Counted from the first letter of the stretch, positions 17,860 to 27,853 are shown. The stretch: 64,000 nt of DNA from Oceanobacter sp. 1_MG-2023 (GCF_030689025.1 NZ_JAUYWA010000010.1:1-64000), one strand, 5' to 3'. A program made the numbers and translations. The notes: generated from the sequence alone by a model not told the origin.

Positions 17860-18333
17860 TTATTCGCTCCAGCCTTCCGATTCCATGGTGTCAAAACGGT
17901 TGGGGTTAAGGTGTTGCTGACTACGAATCGCTTTGGCCAGCCAGGCTGATGGCCCTTCTCGCAGCTCCTGCTGCAAGTTGATCAGCATCTCGCTGATTTC
18001 GGTGCCGTCGCTGACCTTGACCGGTTGAATGCCCAGCACCAGTAGCTGCCGCACCGCCGATGCGCCACACGCCCGGCAATACACCGCAACACACCCCCGG
18101 AGCATCTCCAGTTTTTCAGCCAGCTTGTCTTCATTGCCATCCTGTTTCAGGTCGCCAAACTCACTAACCTCGAGCAAATAGGCATTCTCGGGGTTCACGC
18201 CATAAATCGAAAAGGCATGCGCTGAGCCAAAATGCTGATCAACCGTTATCTGGTCTGATGTTGCAAAGGCAACTTTCAACAGTGTGCCGTCTTCGTTGTC
18301 ATCCACCACTGCCAGTTTGCGAGTAATACTCAT
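17860..18333 (-). CDS. nifX: NifX, FeMo-co precursor carrier
   Basis: 157 aa from the ATG preceded by AGAGGA; a longer frame starting at 18408 would overlap nifN by 47 nt and is not favoured. NifX binds NifB-co and the VK-cluster and passes them to NifEN. The NifX/NifY fold is seen in LLKVAFATSDQITVDQHFGSA and the CRACGASAVRQLLVLGIQPVKV segment. A C-terminal tail after residue 130 is typical of NifX. Confidence 0.94.
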   Translation of the reverse strand: MSITRKLAVVDDNEDGTLLKVAFATSDQITVDQHFGSAHAFSIYGVNPENAYLLEVSEFGDLKQDGNEDKLAEKLEMLRGCVAVYCRACGASAVRQLLVLGIQPVKVSDGTEISEMLINLQQELREGPSAWLAKAIRSQQHLNPNRFDTMESEGWSE

Positions 18334-18361
18334 GCATCTGTCCTCTTTACTGATCAGCGAC

Positions 18362-19798
18362 TCAATGAGACGAGACATCACCAGGGTATGACCCGGCTGG
18401 TACAGCATCGTGTTTTTGCGAATAACGGGAATGATATGGCTCCAGCTCGTGATGCTGACTCAAGACAAGATTAGCCAGATCAAACAGCGCCTGGCTGGTA
18501 CCGCGATAACCAAACCAGCAGCGCTGAAAGCCTCCCACCACGTCGTATTGGGGAAAGCCAATCCGGAACAGCGGGATACCCAGTCGCTCGGCACTCTCGG
18601 CACCATGACTGTTGGTGAGCAGAAGCTGTGCCCCGGACGCGGCAGCAGCCATTTCCAGGTCTTCCAGATCACCAACTTGCACAGGTACATCGTGCAAGGT
18701 TTTCAAGGCCGGTCCCTGAGTCGGTACTACGGCGGTCACTACCTCAGCTCCCATGCCTTGTAGCAGACGCGTGAAACCGGTCAGCATGTCCGGGTCGGAG
18801 GCTATCGCCACCCGTGACAGTCCCAGCATAAAATGGGTATCCAGCATGGCATCCTGCAGCTGTTTGCGCTGACGCACCCAGCGTTCAGGTACTGGCCGGC
18901 CGCTGAGTTGCGACAAGGTGTGGAACCACTGATCGACGCTTTCCAGCCCCATCAAATGACCAAAACAATGTGTCGGTACTGCCGTGTGTTTTTCCAGCCA
19001 TTGGGCACAGCTGTGCAAGCTTTCGCCAACAGCCAGTGTGGCCAGACTTTCACCAGCCGTAGCGATATCAGCAACAGTGACCCCACCGGTAGTGACCGGG
19101 CTGAAAGGCTCATCGGCCAGATGGCCATCCAGAGAGCCGGACAAATCCGGAATCAATAGCGGCCGTAATCCAAAGCTTTCGATACTCTCGGCGACAAATT
19201 CCAGGTCGGTTGGTGACAAATTGGCACCACAAAGGACATTGATCTGTTTGTGACGCAAACCGGCACGCGGTGCCTCGGGGTCGACTTCAGGCACCAGGGT
19301 TTGCAGTATCCCTTTAACGGTAAGCGCAAAACCACTTTCAAAAGATCCACTGAAGTCGGGGGTATTCACCGCGGTCACGGCCGTGCCAACAAACTGGGGG
19401 TACTGTTTCCGGAATTCCCCGACGGCGCGCTTGATATCAGCTCCCTGGGTTTCTGCCAGGCCGGTTGTCACCAGGCCAATCAATGCGGGGGCACTTTTTT
19501 CGCAGATCACTTTTAGCGCTTCGACAATATTGTCGTCGGCCCCCATTACCGAGCTGACCTGATCCATGGCGGTAGTTTGTAGTGGCACCGGCTCGCGAAA
19601 GTGGCGCACAAAAAATACCTTGGCAAATGCGGTACAGCCTTGGGAGCCGTGCATCAGCGGCACCGCGCGTGCAACACCCAATACCGCCAGTGCCCCACCA
19701 ACCGTCTGACTGGTTTTCAGTGGGCTGACCGACAGCGCTTTTTTACGCTTTTTAATCACGCCAGACTGGCCTGGTGCCATCTTGACAATATTATTCAT
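18362..19798 (-). CDS. nifN: NifN, FeMo-co scaffold subunit
   Basis: 478 aa, normal length. With NifE it forms the alpha2beta2 scaffold on which NifB-co is turned into FeMo-co. The N-terminus [20 protein letters not shown] with [14 protein letters not shown] is the NifK-like cluster region, and [17 protein letters not shown] follows. The ATG overlaps the nifE stop by 4 nt. Confidence 0.96.
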   Translation of the reverse strand: MNNIVKMAPGQSGVIKKRKKALSVSPLKTSQTVGGALAVLGVARAVPLMHGSQGCTAFAKVFFVRHFREPVPLQTTAMDQVSSVMGADDNIVEALKVICEKSAPALIGLVTTGLAETQGADIKRAVGEFRKQYPQFVGTAVTAVNTPDFSGSFESGFALTVKGILQTLVPEVDPEAPRAGLRHKQINVLCGANLSPTDLEFVAESIESFGLRPLLIPDLSGSLDGHLADEPFSPVTTGGVTVADIATAGESLATLAVGESLHSCAQWLEKHTAVPTHCFGHLMGLESVDQWFHTLSQLSGRPVPERWVRQRKQLQDAMLDTHFMLGLSRVAIASDPDMLTGFTRLLQGMGAEVVTAVVPTQGPALKTLHDVPVQVGDLEDLEMAAAASGAQLLLTNSHGAESAERLGIPLFRIGFPQYDVVGGFQRCWFGYRGTSQALFDLANLVLSQHHELEPYHSRYSQKHDAVPAGSYPGDVSSH

Positions 19799-21222
19799 AA
19801 TCCTGCCCCCGCTTCCTGTACCGATAACAGATCACCCTGGCTGGCAGTAGCTTCCCACGGTGCTGGCCGACGAACCGATTGCCACACCGGGCTTTCTATC
19901 GTTAGCGCCAACTGCCGTACCAGCTCCAGCATGCCGTCATAGCCGGCATAGCCAAATTCACGCTCCTGGTTGATATCCAGAAACGGGATACGGGCTTTCA
20001 GGGCGGTATACATATTGCGACCACCGGCAATCAGAATATCGGCCTGATAATCCCGCACAGTGGTCAACAGGGCTTTGGGGTTGCCCTCATCCAGCATTTT
20101 GACGTCATCCCCCATCAACTCACGGATGCGGGCCTTATCTTCTTCAGTGGATTTTTTGGTACCGGTAGCGACCACTTTCATACCCAGATCCTGCAGTGCT
20201 GAAATAACAGACCAGGATTTCACTCCGCCGGTGTAGAGCAGCACACGCTTGCCGTCCAGCCGTTGACGCCAAGGTTCCAGTGCTTTACGGATGCGCTGCT
20301 CTTCCCGTTCGATCAGGGCTTCTGTGCGTTGGCTCAAGTCGTCATCACCGATACACCGTGCAAAATCACGCAAGGCCTGTGAGGTATCGGTAATGCCGTA
20401 AAAGCTACCTTCAAACCAGGGGGTACCAAAACGTTCCTGAAGCTTGCGCGCCACGTTCAGCATCGCCTTTGAACACACCATCATGTTGACTTCGGCACGA
20501 TGCATGGTCTGCACTTCATGGAAACGGGCATCACCGGACAAGGTACACAGCACTCGGATACCCAGCTCGTCCAGCAACGGCAAGACGTACCAGAACTCAC
20601 CGGCAATGTTGTATTCGCCAATCAGATTAACGTCGTGCACCTTGATACCGGGACGCTGTACCGACTCCGGTAATGGTTCAGGCTCACGATGCCCGATCAC
20701 ATATTTGACCATGGCATCACCAGCGATGCGGTTCCCCAGATTCTTGGTGCCGTAAAAACCAGCGGCATCAACAGGAATCACCGGTACTCCCCAACGGGCC
20801 TCGGCCGTTTTGCAAACGGCATCGACATCATCACCAATCAGAGCCGGTACACAGGTGTTGTACACAAATACGGCAGGTGGGTTGTAATCTTCGACAGCCT
20901 GTTTGATGGAGTGAAACAGACGTTTTTCACCACGTCCCATGATCACGTCCTGCTCGGTCAGATCGGTGGTCATGCCGATGCGATACAGGGTGGGGCCACT
21001 GGAACGGGTACCCCGGTTATCCCAGGAGCTACCGGCACACGCGATTGGGCCATGCACCACATGAGCGACATCGGCAATTGGCAGCAGGGCAATCTGGGCA
21101 CCATCAAATGCACAACCGCCGTCTGTAGCACCGGGCTTGGGCTTGGCACATCCAGACTTTTCCTTCTTGTTGTGTTCACAAGCTGGCTCGTCCATCAACT
21201 CGGCAATGTCTTTGGCTTTCAT
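19795..21222 (-). CDS. nifE: NifE, FeMo-co scaffold subunit
   Basis: 475 aa. Partner of NifN. The NifD-like features are Cys37 in GGCAFDGAQ, Cys62 in [10 protein letters not shown], and [13 protein letters not shown]. The N-terminus is rich in Cys and Lys ([12 protein letters not shown]). It is the first gene of operon A, with a sigma-54 promoter 51 bp upstream. nifHDK are not upstream, so this operon is separate from the structural genes. Confidence 0.97.
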   Translation of the reverse strand: MKAKDIAELMDEPACEHNKKEKSGCAKPKPGATDGGCAFDGAQIALLPIADVAHVVHGPIACAGSSWDNRGTRSSGPTLYRIGMTTDLTEQDVIMGRGEKRLFHSIKQAVEDYNPPAVFVYNTCVPALIGDDVDAVCKTAEARWGVPVIPVDAAGFYGTKNLGNRIAGDAMVKYVIGHREPEPLPESVQRPGIKVHDVNLIGEYNIAGEFWYVLPLLDELGIRVLCTLSGDARFHEVQTMHRAEVNMMVCSKAMLNVARKLQERFGTPWFEGSFYGITDTSQALRDFARCIGDDDLSQRTEALIEREEQRIRKALEPWRQRLDGKRVLLYTGGVKSWSVISALQDLGMKVVATGTKKSTEEDKARIRELMGDDVKMLDEGNPKALLTTVRDYQADILIAGGRNMYTALKARIPFLDINQEREFGYAGYDGMLELVRQLALTIESPVWQSVRRPAPWEATASQGDLLSVQEAGAGL

Positions 21223-21272
21223 GCTTTGCCCTCATCTGCGCATCGGTGTCTTTAGCGTTCCAAAAAACCAGC

Positions 21273-21288
21273 TGCAAACCAGAGGCCA
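21273..21288 (-). promoter_or_regulatory. Sigma-54 promoter of nifENX
   Basis: Minus-strand TGGCCTCTGGTTTGCA with GG-N10-GC spacing and a perfect TTTGCA -12 region. The expected start is near 21261, about 40 bp before the nifE ATG. Confidence 0.82.
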
Positions 21289-21293
21289 CCACC

Positions 21294-21306
21294 TAACTTA
21301 TTGATT
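21294..21306 (-). promoter_or_regulatory. IHF site between NifA site and nifE promoter
   Basis: Minus-strand AATCAATAAGTTA fits WATCAANNNNTTR at every fixed position. It lies between the NifA site and the -24 element, where IHF bends DNA in many nif promoters. Confidence 0.65.
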
Positions 21307-21332
21307 TAAATGGATTAATTAGCAAGCCACGA

Positions 21333-21348
21333 TGTAGCAAACACAACA
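21333..21348. promoter_or_regulatory. NifA upstream activator site of nifENX
   Basis: TGT-N10-ACA, inside ACGATGTAGCAAACACAAC, which is repeated with one base change before the iscA operon (15562-15580). It lies 44 bp from the -24 element. Confidence 0.8.
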
Positions 21349-21572
21349 AGACAAAACGATTGGAGGGGATATGACAATGACAGGCAGGCAACCGTAAGCG
21401 TGTCACCGGCGGTAGTCGTTCACCTACCAAGGACATCGGAGCGCCAAAGTAACGTTCTGGGACATGTGCACAGGGGCAGTGTTTCAGAGGCAATGTTTCA
21501 GGGCCATGTGATACAAGGTATGGAATTACCATCGTCATCAAACATGGAATCAGGAAGGGATATTACGGTGGA

Positions 21573-21610
21573 TAATAAAAACAATGGGCAGCGAATATAT
21601 CCGCTGCCCA
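21573..21610 (-). terminator. Rho-independent terminator of the MvaT-like gene
   Basis: TGGGCAGCG (21585-21593) and CGCTGCCCA (21602-21610) form a perfect 9-bp stem. Read on the minus strand it is followed by TTGTTTTTATT. It begins 6 bp after the stop codon. Confidence 0.88.
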
Positions 21611-21616
21611 CTTATA

Positions 21617-22105
21617 TCAAGATTCTTTCCAGGATTTTACAGTATCAATACCGTACTCTGCGATCCATTGATCCAACAGACGAGGATTACGTTTGATTTT
21701 GTCAACGCTCTCATCAGTGTTTGGATTACGATAAGTACCAACTTCCAGTTTTGGCTTCGCTTGAACCACTTTCTTTTCTCGTTTGCTACCACGCGCTGCA
21801 GCACGCTCAAAATGTTTGAGCAGGCTATTGTAGATAGCTAATGGTGATTCCTCGCGAGACATTTCCAGAATCCATTTCTCAATTTGTTCTGAACGGGCAA
21901 TATATAGCTCAGACTCAGACAAATCATTTTGCTCGCACAAACGCTTGATCTCGACATCGAATGCCTCCAGACCCTTGAGTTTCTTCTCGTGCTCTTTTTT
22001 CATCTGCTCAAGTTCAACAATTTTTTGTTGATGCAGCTGAATTTTCTTATCGATATCGTTATCCAGAATGCTCACATTCACCTCGGCTATGGTATGGCAA
22101 CACAT
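21617..22105 (-). CDS. MvaT/H-NS-like nucleoid-associated silencer
   Basis: 162 aa by the ATG; a GTG at 22075 behind GAGG would give 152 aa and a more typical start. Residues about 15-60 form a charged coiled coil (QQKIVELEQMKKEHEKKLKG) for oligomerisation. The C-terminus (TYRNPNTDESVDKIKRN, LLDQWIAEYGIDTVKSW) matches the DNA-binding end of MvaT-type xenogeneic silencers. It is longer than common MvaT (about 120 aa) because of a helical middle part (EQIEKWILEMSREESPLAIYN). It lies between nif and feo, monocistronic with a strong terminator. A role in silencing the AT-rich neighbourhood is inferred. Confidence 0.78.
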   Translation of the reverse strand: MCCHTIAEVNVSILDNDIDKKIQLHQQKIVELEQMKKEHEKKLKGLEAFDVEIKRLCEQNDLSESELYIARSEQIEKWILEMSREESPLAIYNSLLKHFERAAARGSKREKKVVQAKPKLEVGTYRNPNTDESVDKIKRNPRLLDQWIAEYGIDTVKSWKES

Positions 22106-22407
22106 AGAAAATCGCCCGAATGACCCTGAAAATCATAATCTGGCATGTGCATTGGTACATTCTATGTGTTTTGGTTAGTGTTAACGCCAGTATAGACCCG
22201 CCACTGTCAGAACTCTACACCGAATATGTAATAAAATATCCTATTTAATCCAGACGACCAGCCTATTTATTTTATTATTAGTTCCCGCTTAGAAAATATC
22301 GAATGAGTTTATTGACGCCAGAAAAGTTCCACCCATATTGGCAGATAATACGAGCCGCTGAATTGATCCAACAACAGCAAACCATGCAAACAGCACTTGC
22401 CCATCAA

Positions 22408-22426
22408 AATGATACACATTATCATT
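22408..22426. promoter_or_regulatory. Fur box of feoAB
   Basis: AATGATACACATTATCATT is an inverted repeat close to the 19-bp Fur consensus. It lies 35 bp upstream of the feoA ATG. The rest of the 22106-22460 gap holds no supported gene. Iron-starvation induction of feoAB is expected. Confidence 0.75.
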
Positions 22427-22460
22427 TTTCTCCTTGAGCTTCGTTCGGACGGAAAATTCT

Positions 22461-22697
22461 ATGACCATGACACTGGATCAGGTAGGTATGGGTGAACATG
22501 TACGAGTAACCGGATTCGCCGCGACAGAAGCCCAGTTCCGCCGCAAACTACTGGCACTGGGTGTTGTTCCTGGCGCCGAGATTGAAGTCCGCCGTGTCGC
22601 CCCTCTTGGTGACCCCGTTCAGATCCTGCTTCGTGGCACATCGGTAAGCCTGCGTAAACAAGAGGCGAGCATTCTTTTGGTGGAGAGTATTACGTGA
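22461..22697 (+). CDS. feoA: Ferrous iron transport protein A
   Basis: 78 aa from the ATG (MTMTLDQ); a TTG at 22434 could add nine residues. FeoA is a small SH3-like cytosolic protein that aids FeoB. The pattern LLALGVVPGAEIEVRRVAPLGDP is typical. Its stop overlaps the feoB GTG start by 4 nt. Confidence 0.93.
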   Translation: MTMTLDQVGMGEHVRVTGFAATEAQFRRKLLALGVVPGAEIEVRRVAPLGDPVQILLRGTSVSLRKQEASILLVESIT

Positions 22698-24994
22698 AAC
22701 CTGCTGTAATCGGCCTGATTGGCAACCCTAACTGCGGTAAAACGACCCTGTTCAACCAGCTGACCGGGGCGCGTCAAAAAGTAGGCAACTGGCCAGGGGT
22801 CACGGTTGAACGCAAGGAAGGTATCGTACTGATTCGCGAGCAGTATCAAACGCTGGTTGACCTGCCTGGTACTTACGCACTCGACTGCCAGGATGACGAC
22901 CTGTCCCTTGATGAACAAATCGCCCGTGATTTTGTCATCGGCGGCGAATCCGATCTGGTTATCAATATTCTTGATGGCTCGAATCTGGAACGTAATCTTT
23001 ACCTGACGTCCCAATTACTTGATATGGGTGTCCCCATTGTCTGCGCCGTCAATATGCTCGACGTCGCCGAACGGGAAGGCATACATGTCGATACCCAGCA
23101 ACTCTCGACATTATTGGGCGTACCAGTGGTGCCGATTATTGCATCTACCGGCGATGGTATTGAAGAATTACGCCGTGTAATCGGCCATGCACTCCAGCAT
23201 GCGGCCGTGCCAACCCCCATGTGGAAAGTCTCTGGTGAGATCCAGACGGCTCTGGATGAGCTGATCGAAGTGTCCGGACAAACCCTGTCAAACCCCCGCT
23301 GGATGGCTGCCCAGGCGCTGGAAAGTGATTTTCACGCCAGCGCCAATATCGGAGAAGCCTATCGGGATGCCTTTGTGCAACGGGCGACCGACTGGCGTCA
23401 GCGTATTGAAAAGCAACAGGGCCAGCCCATTGATGTCCTGATCGCCAATTCCCGTTTTGAATCTATCCGGCGTTTAACCCACCAGGTCATCAGCCTGCAT
23501 CACACCGGACAATCCTTAACGGAACGTATCGACAACTGGGTAGTAAACCGTTTTCTTGGTATCCCTTTCTTTCTCGGTGTCATGTATTTGATGTTTACTT
23601 TCGCCATTAATTTTGGCGGTGCCTTTATTGACTTTTTTGACATGGCATCCTCTGCCATTTTTGTTGAAGGCAGTCGCTATCTGCTGCATGCCATATCGGC
23701 TCCGGAATGGCTTATCACCCTGATCTCCGACGGCCTTGGTGGCGGCATCCAGCTGGTTGCCACCTTTATTCCGATTATCGGCGGCTTATACCTGTTTTTA
23801 TCCATTATTGAAGACTCAGGCTATATGGCGCGGGCCGCCTTTGTTATGGATCGTCTGATGCGTGCGGTTGGGCTGCCCGGAAAATCGTTTGTACCGCTTA
23901 TCGTTGGCTTCGGCTGTAACGTGCCATCCGTAATGGCAGCCCGAACAATGGATACCCATAAAGATCGTTTATTGACCATTGCCATGGCTCCCTTTATGTC
24001 ATGTGGTGCCCGACTGTCGGTATTCGCCCTGTTCGCCGCGGCCTTTTTTGCTGACAACGGTGCCACAATGGTGTTTTCGCTTTATATATTAGGTATCGCC
24101 ATGGCCCTGATTACCGGGCTGGCCTTGAAGAACACTCTGTTCAAACCGGAATTAACCCCGTTTGTTATGGAACTGCCGGCCTACCATATCCCGACAGCCA
24201 AAGGTGTATTGATTAAAACCTGGGAGCGCCTGAAGTCTTTTTCAATGCGAGCCGGTAAAACCATTATTATTGTTGTTACTGTACTGAGCTTTCTCAACTC
24301 CATCGGTACGGACGGTTCCTTCGGCAATCAGAATAACGAAAAATCGGTATTGTCTGGCATTGCCCGGGTAGCTACTCCGGTATTGTCGCCCATGGGAGTT
24401 CAGCAGGATAACTGGCCTGCAACCGTTGGTATCATTACCGGTATTTTTGCCAAGGAAGCCGTCGTTGGTACGCTGGACGCCCTGTATACCCCGGACATCG
24501 AAGAAGATGATCGTCCGTACTATTTACCAGGGTTATTACTGGAATCCCTGCAAACCATTCCTGCCAACCTGGCTGACGTTGCCAACAACCTGCTCGACCC
24601 CCTGGGACTGAATCTGATCGGGGCCGACCAGGCTGAAGAACAAGGTGTACACTCCGGTACCTTCAGCGCGATGGAAGTGCTGTTTGGTAGCCAGCTGGCT
24701 GCTTTCTCTTATCTGGTCTTTGTCTTGCTGTACACACCTTGTGTTGCCACTCTGGGCGCCATGGTGCGGGAGGCCGGTATCAAGTGGATGCTGTTTGTTG
24801 CAGGCTGGAGTACCGGCCTGGCGTACACTGCCGCTGTTCTGGTGTACCAGATTGGTAGCAGCCCCAGCCACCCTCTCAGCTCCGCTCTCTGGTCGCTCGG
24901 CTGTTTGGGCTTTATTGCCGGTTGTTTAATGCTGATGCGGCGGCACGGCAAACGCCGCGACGCGCTGTTGATTCCCATTGTCCAAATCAACTGA
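22694..24994 (+). CDS. feoB: Ferrous iron transporter FeoB
   Basis: 766 aa, GTG start coupled to feoA. The N-terminal GTPase has G1 GNPNCGKT (10-17), G3 DLPGTYAL and G4 NMLD. The Gate motifs of the membrane part are present (LSIIEDSGYMARAAFVMDRLMRAVGLPGKSFVPLIVGFGCNVP), with further helices to the end. It imports Fe2+ through the inner membrane. No feoC follows. Iron supply is relevant next to a nif cluster, although Fur rather than NifA appears to control it. Confidence 0.97.
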   Translation: MKPAVIGLIGNPNCGKTTLFNQLTGARQKVGNWPGVTVERKEGIVLIREQYQTLVDLPGTYALDCQDDDLSLDEQIARDFVIGGESDLVINILDGSNLERNLYLTSQLLDMGVPIVCAVNMLDVAEREGIHVDTQQLSTLLGVPVVPIIASTGDGIEELRRVIGHALQHAAVPTPMWKVSGEIQTALDELIEVSGQTLSNPRWMAAQALESDFHASANIGEAYRDAFVQRATDWRQRIEKQQGQPIDVLIANSRFESIRRLTHQVISLHHTGQSLTERIDNWVVNRFLGIPFFLGVMYLMFTFAINFGGAFIDFFDMASSAIFVEGSRYLLHAISAPEWLITLISDGLGGGIQLVATFIPIIGGLYLFLSIIEDSGYMARAAFVMDRLMRAVGLPGKSFVPLIVGFGCNVPSVMAARTMDTHKDRLLTIAMAPFMSCGARLSVFALFAAAFFADNGATMVFSLYILGIAMALITGLALKNTLFKPELTPFVMELPAYHIPTAKGVLIKTWERLKSFSMRAGKTIIIVVTVLSFLNSIGTDGSFGNQNNEKSVLSGIARVATPVLSPMGVQQDNWPATVGIITGIFAKEAVVGTLDALYTPDIEEDDRPYYLPGLLLESLQTIPANLADVANNLLDPLGLNLIGADQAEEQGVHSGTFSAMEVLFGSQLAAFSYLVFVLLYTPCVATLGAMVREAGIKWMLFVAGWSTGLAYTAAVLVYQIGSSPSHPLSSALWSLGCLGFIAGCLMLMRRHGKRRDALLIPIVQIN

Positions 24995-25010
24995 GCCTGG
25001 TTATCTGAAT

Positions 25011-25037
25011 GCTCAGCCGGGTCTGACCCGGCTGAGC
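25011..25037. repeat. Perfect 12-bp palindrome at a convergent gene junction
   Basis: GCTCAGCCGGGT (25011-25022), CTG, ACCCGGCTGAGC (25026-25037). It contains the stop codon of the flavin reductase-like gene and lies 17 bp after the feoB stop. No T-run is on either side. It could stop or stabilise both converging transcripts. Confidence 0.6.
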
Positions 25038-25624
25038 AGCTCGCCCAATCCGGCATAGTCCTTGCCGCCCAGACGGCTTAATGGATCCAGGGCTTCAGCA
25101 TTGATTTGCTGCCTCTGTTTGACGGTCTCCAGCACCGCCTCATCGGCGTAAAGCTGATCTACTTGCAAAAACACCAGATGCTGTGGTCCCGGCCCCAGAT
25201 CAACTTGTTGCTGGTAATGACAGGCGAAAGCCAGGGGAACATCGGCCAGCCTCGGCAAACCGCCAGCAACAAATCCAGTCACCGCCAACCCCAACTGATC
25301 GACCTCACTGTCTCCCAGAGCCAATGTTGCGGAACTGGCATTCACGGCATCCAGATCAGCAACACGGGGAATATGCACCACGCACTCGCCTGTTCTGCGC
25401 AAGTTTTCATAGCTGTCTTTTTCCACCCCTGTCGGCTTTTGTCCCATCGAAACCACCAGGGTTGGCGGGTTCGAGCAAACCGGCGCAAAAAAAGAATACG
25501 GTGCCAGGTTCAGGCTACCGGAAGGATTGCGGGTCATTACCCAAGCGATAGGACGCGGCAGTATCGCCTGGGTCATTAAAAAATAGCGTTGTGATGCTTC
25601 TATCCCGGCAAAATCAATAATCAT
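25013..25624 (-). CDS. Flavin reductase-like FMN-binding protein
   Basis: 203 aa from MIIDFAG; upstream codons lack a ribosome site. The split-barrel FMN fold of the flavoredoxin/DIM6 group is seen in ILPRPIAWVMTRNPSGSLNLAPYSFFAPVCSNPP and SYENLRRTGECVVHI. It probably binds FMN and acts as a reductase or electron carrier; the substrate is unknown. It converges with feoB. Confidence 0.85.
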   Translation of the reverse strand: MIIDFAGIEASQRYFLMTQAILPRPIAWVMTRNPSGSLNLAPYSFFAPVCSNPPTLVVSMGQKPTGVEKDSYENLRRTGECVVHIPRVADLDAVNASSATLALGDSEVDQLGLAVTGFVAGGLPRLADVPLAFACHYQQQVDLGPGPQHLVFLQVDQLYADEAVLETVKQRQQINAEALDPLSRLGGKDYAGLGELLSRVRPG

Positions 25625-25815
25625 GTCAGATCCACTCTGGTCGCAGCGATAAGGTAAATACAACAGAACAATGAGCCATAAGCCCGGCAGCAAACCGCTG
25701 CCGGACGGGTTTACACCGGCAGAATGGCACCTTGCAACACGTCTGTCACCAAGACCCATACCAGGATTCCTGATATGGTCGCGACTTCTGAATCAGCGTT
25801 ACTCAGGTACACAGC

Positions 25816-26766
25816 ATGCTGTCATTACAAAGTGTCTTTCCTCTCCTTGCTATCGCCGTCAGCTGGCTGGCCTGGAGCGACCCACAACCGTTACTGGGCT
25901 GGAGCGGCGCAGTGATTCCCTTACTGATGTTTATTATGTTTTGTATGGGGCTAACGCTGAGAGTGCAGGATTTCCGCCGTATCTTGCGCAAGCCGGAACC
26001 CGTTGCCATGGGGGTCACCCTGCAGTATTTACTGATGCCGCTACTGGGCTGGTTACTGGTGCATCTATTGGCCCTGCCAGCAGAGGTTGCACTGGGAGTG
26101 ATTCTGGTAGGAGTCTGCGCTGGCGGCACCGCCTCCAATGTCATGACGTACCTGGCCGGTGGTGACGTTGCCCTGTCGGTCAGCATGACACTGCTGTCGA
26201 CCCTATGGGGAGTAGTGCTCACCCCCTGGTTGCTGGTTTTCTATGCCGCAGAGAGTGTCAGCATCGATATTCTGGCGATTCTGCTCACCATGGCCAAAAT
26301 CGTTATTTTACCCATTGTCGCCGGGATTGCTGTCAGCCATTACCTGCCGGAACTCCGTCAGGCCGTCAATAAACACCTGGCCAATGCTGCGACCATTGCC
26401 ATCCTCGCGATTATTGCCATTGTGGTTGCCCTTAATGCCGATGAAATCGCCACCGTAGGCGTCATGACCTTACTGGCGGTGATGCTACACAACCTGCTGG
26501 GCACAGCGCTGGGTTATGGACTGGCGCGCTGGCGCGGGTTTACCGAAGTCGAATGCCGCACCATAGCAATCGAGGTCGGCATGCAAAATTCCGGGCTGGG
26601 GGCGGCACTGGCACTGCAGTTCTTTACCCCACTGGCTGCTTTGCCCGCCGCTCTGTTCAGCGTTTGGCATAACATCAGTGGTGCCTTGCTGGCGTCGTTC
26701 TGGAGCTGGCAGACCCGTCGCCGGATTCGCCAGCTACAATCGGCCAAACGCTGTCACTCCGACTGA
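25816..26766 (+). CDS. Bile acid:sodium symporter (BASS) family transporter
   Basis: 316 aa with about nine or ten hydrophobic helices. The BASS signatures GVCAGGTASNVMTYLAGGDVALS and EVGMQNSGLGAALA are clear. Bacterial members take up organic anions or precursors with Na+; the substrate cannot be read from the sequence. Its end overlaps the convergent methyltransferase by 13 nt. Confidence 0.88.
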   Translation: MLSLQSVFPLLAIAVSWLAWSDPQPLLGWSGAVIPLLMFIMFCMGLTLRVQDFRRILRKPEPVAMGVTLQYLLMPLLGWLLVHLLALPAEVALGVILVGVCAGGTASNVMTYLAGGDVALSVSMTLLSTLWGVVLTPWLLVFYAAESVSIDILAILLTMAKIVILPIVAGIAVSHYLPELRQAVNKHLANAATIAILAIIAIVVALNADEIATVGVMTLLAVMLHNLLGTALGYGLARWRGFTEVECRTIAIEVGMQNSGLGAALALQFFTPLAALPAALFSVWHNISGALLASFWSWQTRRRIRQLQSAKRCHSD

Positions 26767-27638
26767 TAGCGTAAGACCTTGAGCCCTGCCGTTTCATCCA
26801 CCTCAATAAAGGCGGACGGATTCGGCAAGCGCTCGATATAGCGCCACTCCGGGCATTCATCAGCCACTTGCTGACGCAAGAACGCTTCCCCCAGTTCCGG
26901 GGCATTCAGACACAGCAGCAACTCGGCAGAAGGGGCGAGCATTTCCCGCAAACGACGTAATAACCTGGGATAGTCCTTGCGAATATCGACACTGCCTTTC
27001 TGGAAGGTCGGAGGATCGGCGATGACCAGATCGTATGGGCCATGTTTTTTCAGGCGTCCGAATGAGCGAAAAATATCCACGCCTTCAAATACCACTCCCC
27101 CAAGATCATGACCGTTGAGGCGATGATTCTCTCGGCCAATCGCCAACGCCCGGCGACTCATATCAACATTCACCACTCGCTGCGCCCCTCCGGCGACGGC
27201 AGCCACTGAAAAACCGCAGGTATAGGCAAACAGATTCAATACCCGTTTGCCCGCGCTGTGCTCCATGACCCAACGACGGCCATTGGCCATATCCAGAAAC
27301 AGGCCGGTATTCTGGAACTGGCCAAAACTGAGTTCATAACGCAAGCCATGCTCAGTCACCTCCAGACGGGAAGGCAATTCACCCACCACCGCCTCCATCG
27401 GTGCCATAGGACGACAGCGGTACTGTATCCCGATGACTTCGGCCTGGGGCAGAGTGGCGATCAGCCAACGTGACAACTGCTCGATCCAGCCGTCTGCCGG
27501 CTCCCGATAGACAGTCACCAGCAGCAGAGGAGCATACCAATCGATATTGATGTGTTCGAAACCGGGTTCACTATGACCCCGGCCATGAAACAAGCGCTGG
27601 GCTTCTTTTGATACTGGCAAACGAAAATCAGGAATCAT
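26754..27638 (-). CDS. RlmI/RlmK-like SAM-dependent methyltransferase
   Basis: 294 aa. The Rossmann core shows the SAM loop VLNLFAYTCGFSVAA, the acidic residue in VNVDMSRRA, and motif IV DPPTFQKGS, as in the 23S rRNA m5C methyltransferases RlmI and RlmK. It lacks the N-terminal PUA domain of RlmI. Its substrate is probably RNA but is unassigned. It is monocistronic and convergent with the BASS gene. Confidence 0.83.
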   Translation of the reverse strand: MIPDFRLPVSKEAQRLFHGRGHSEPGFEHINIDWYAPLLLVTVYREPADGWIEQLSRWLIATLPQAEVIGIQYRCRPMAPMEAVVGELPSRLEVTEHGLRYELSFGQFQNTGLFLDMANGRRWVMEHSAGKRVLNLFAYTCGFSVAAVAGGAQRVVNVDMSRRALAIGRENHRLNGHDLGGVVFEGVDIFRSFGRLKKHGPYDLVIADPPTFQKGSVDIRKDYPRLLRRLREMLAPSAELLLCLNAPELGEAFLRQQVADECPEWRYIERLPNPSAFIEVDETAGLKVLRYQSE

Positions 27639-27853
27639 AAAGGCTGTTTTATCCGGATCGATCCATTTAAGCGGTCACGGCAACAAGGCCAAAAGCCTGT
27701 CGTGTAACCCCAGAGAGGCAGCGACCAAGGCATGATAAACAAGACATTTCTGCTGCAATTCTGGCAATTATCTTGCTAAAAAGACAATAATCCAAGGCAA
27801 TTTGAGCCAATCAGATTCCTCTGATAGACAATCTCTCAATTCAGGCTCAATTC

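Noticed and set aside
17860..18408. Longer NifX start at 18408
   Set aside because: It would overlap nifN by 47 nt and lacks a ribosome site, while the ATG at 18333 has AGAGGA and matches the family start.
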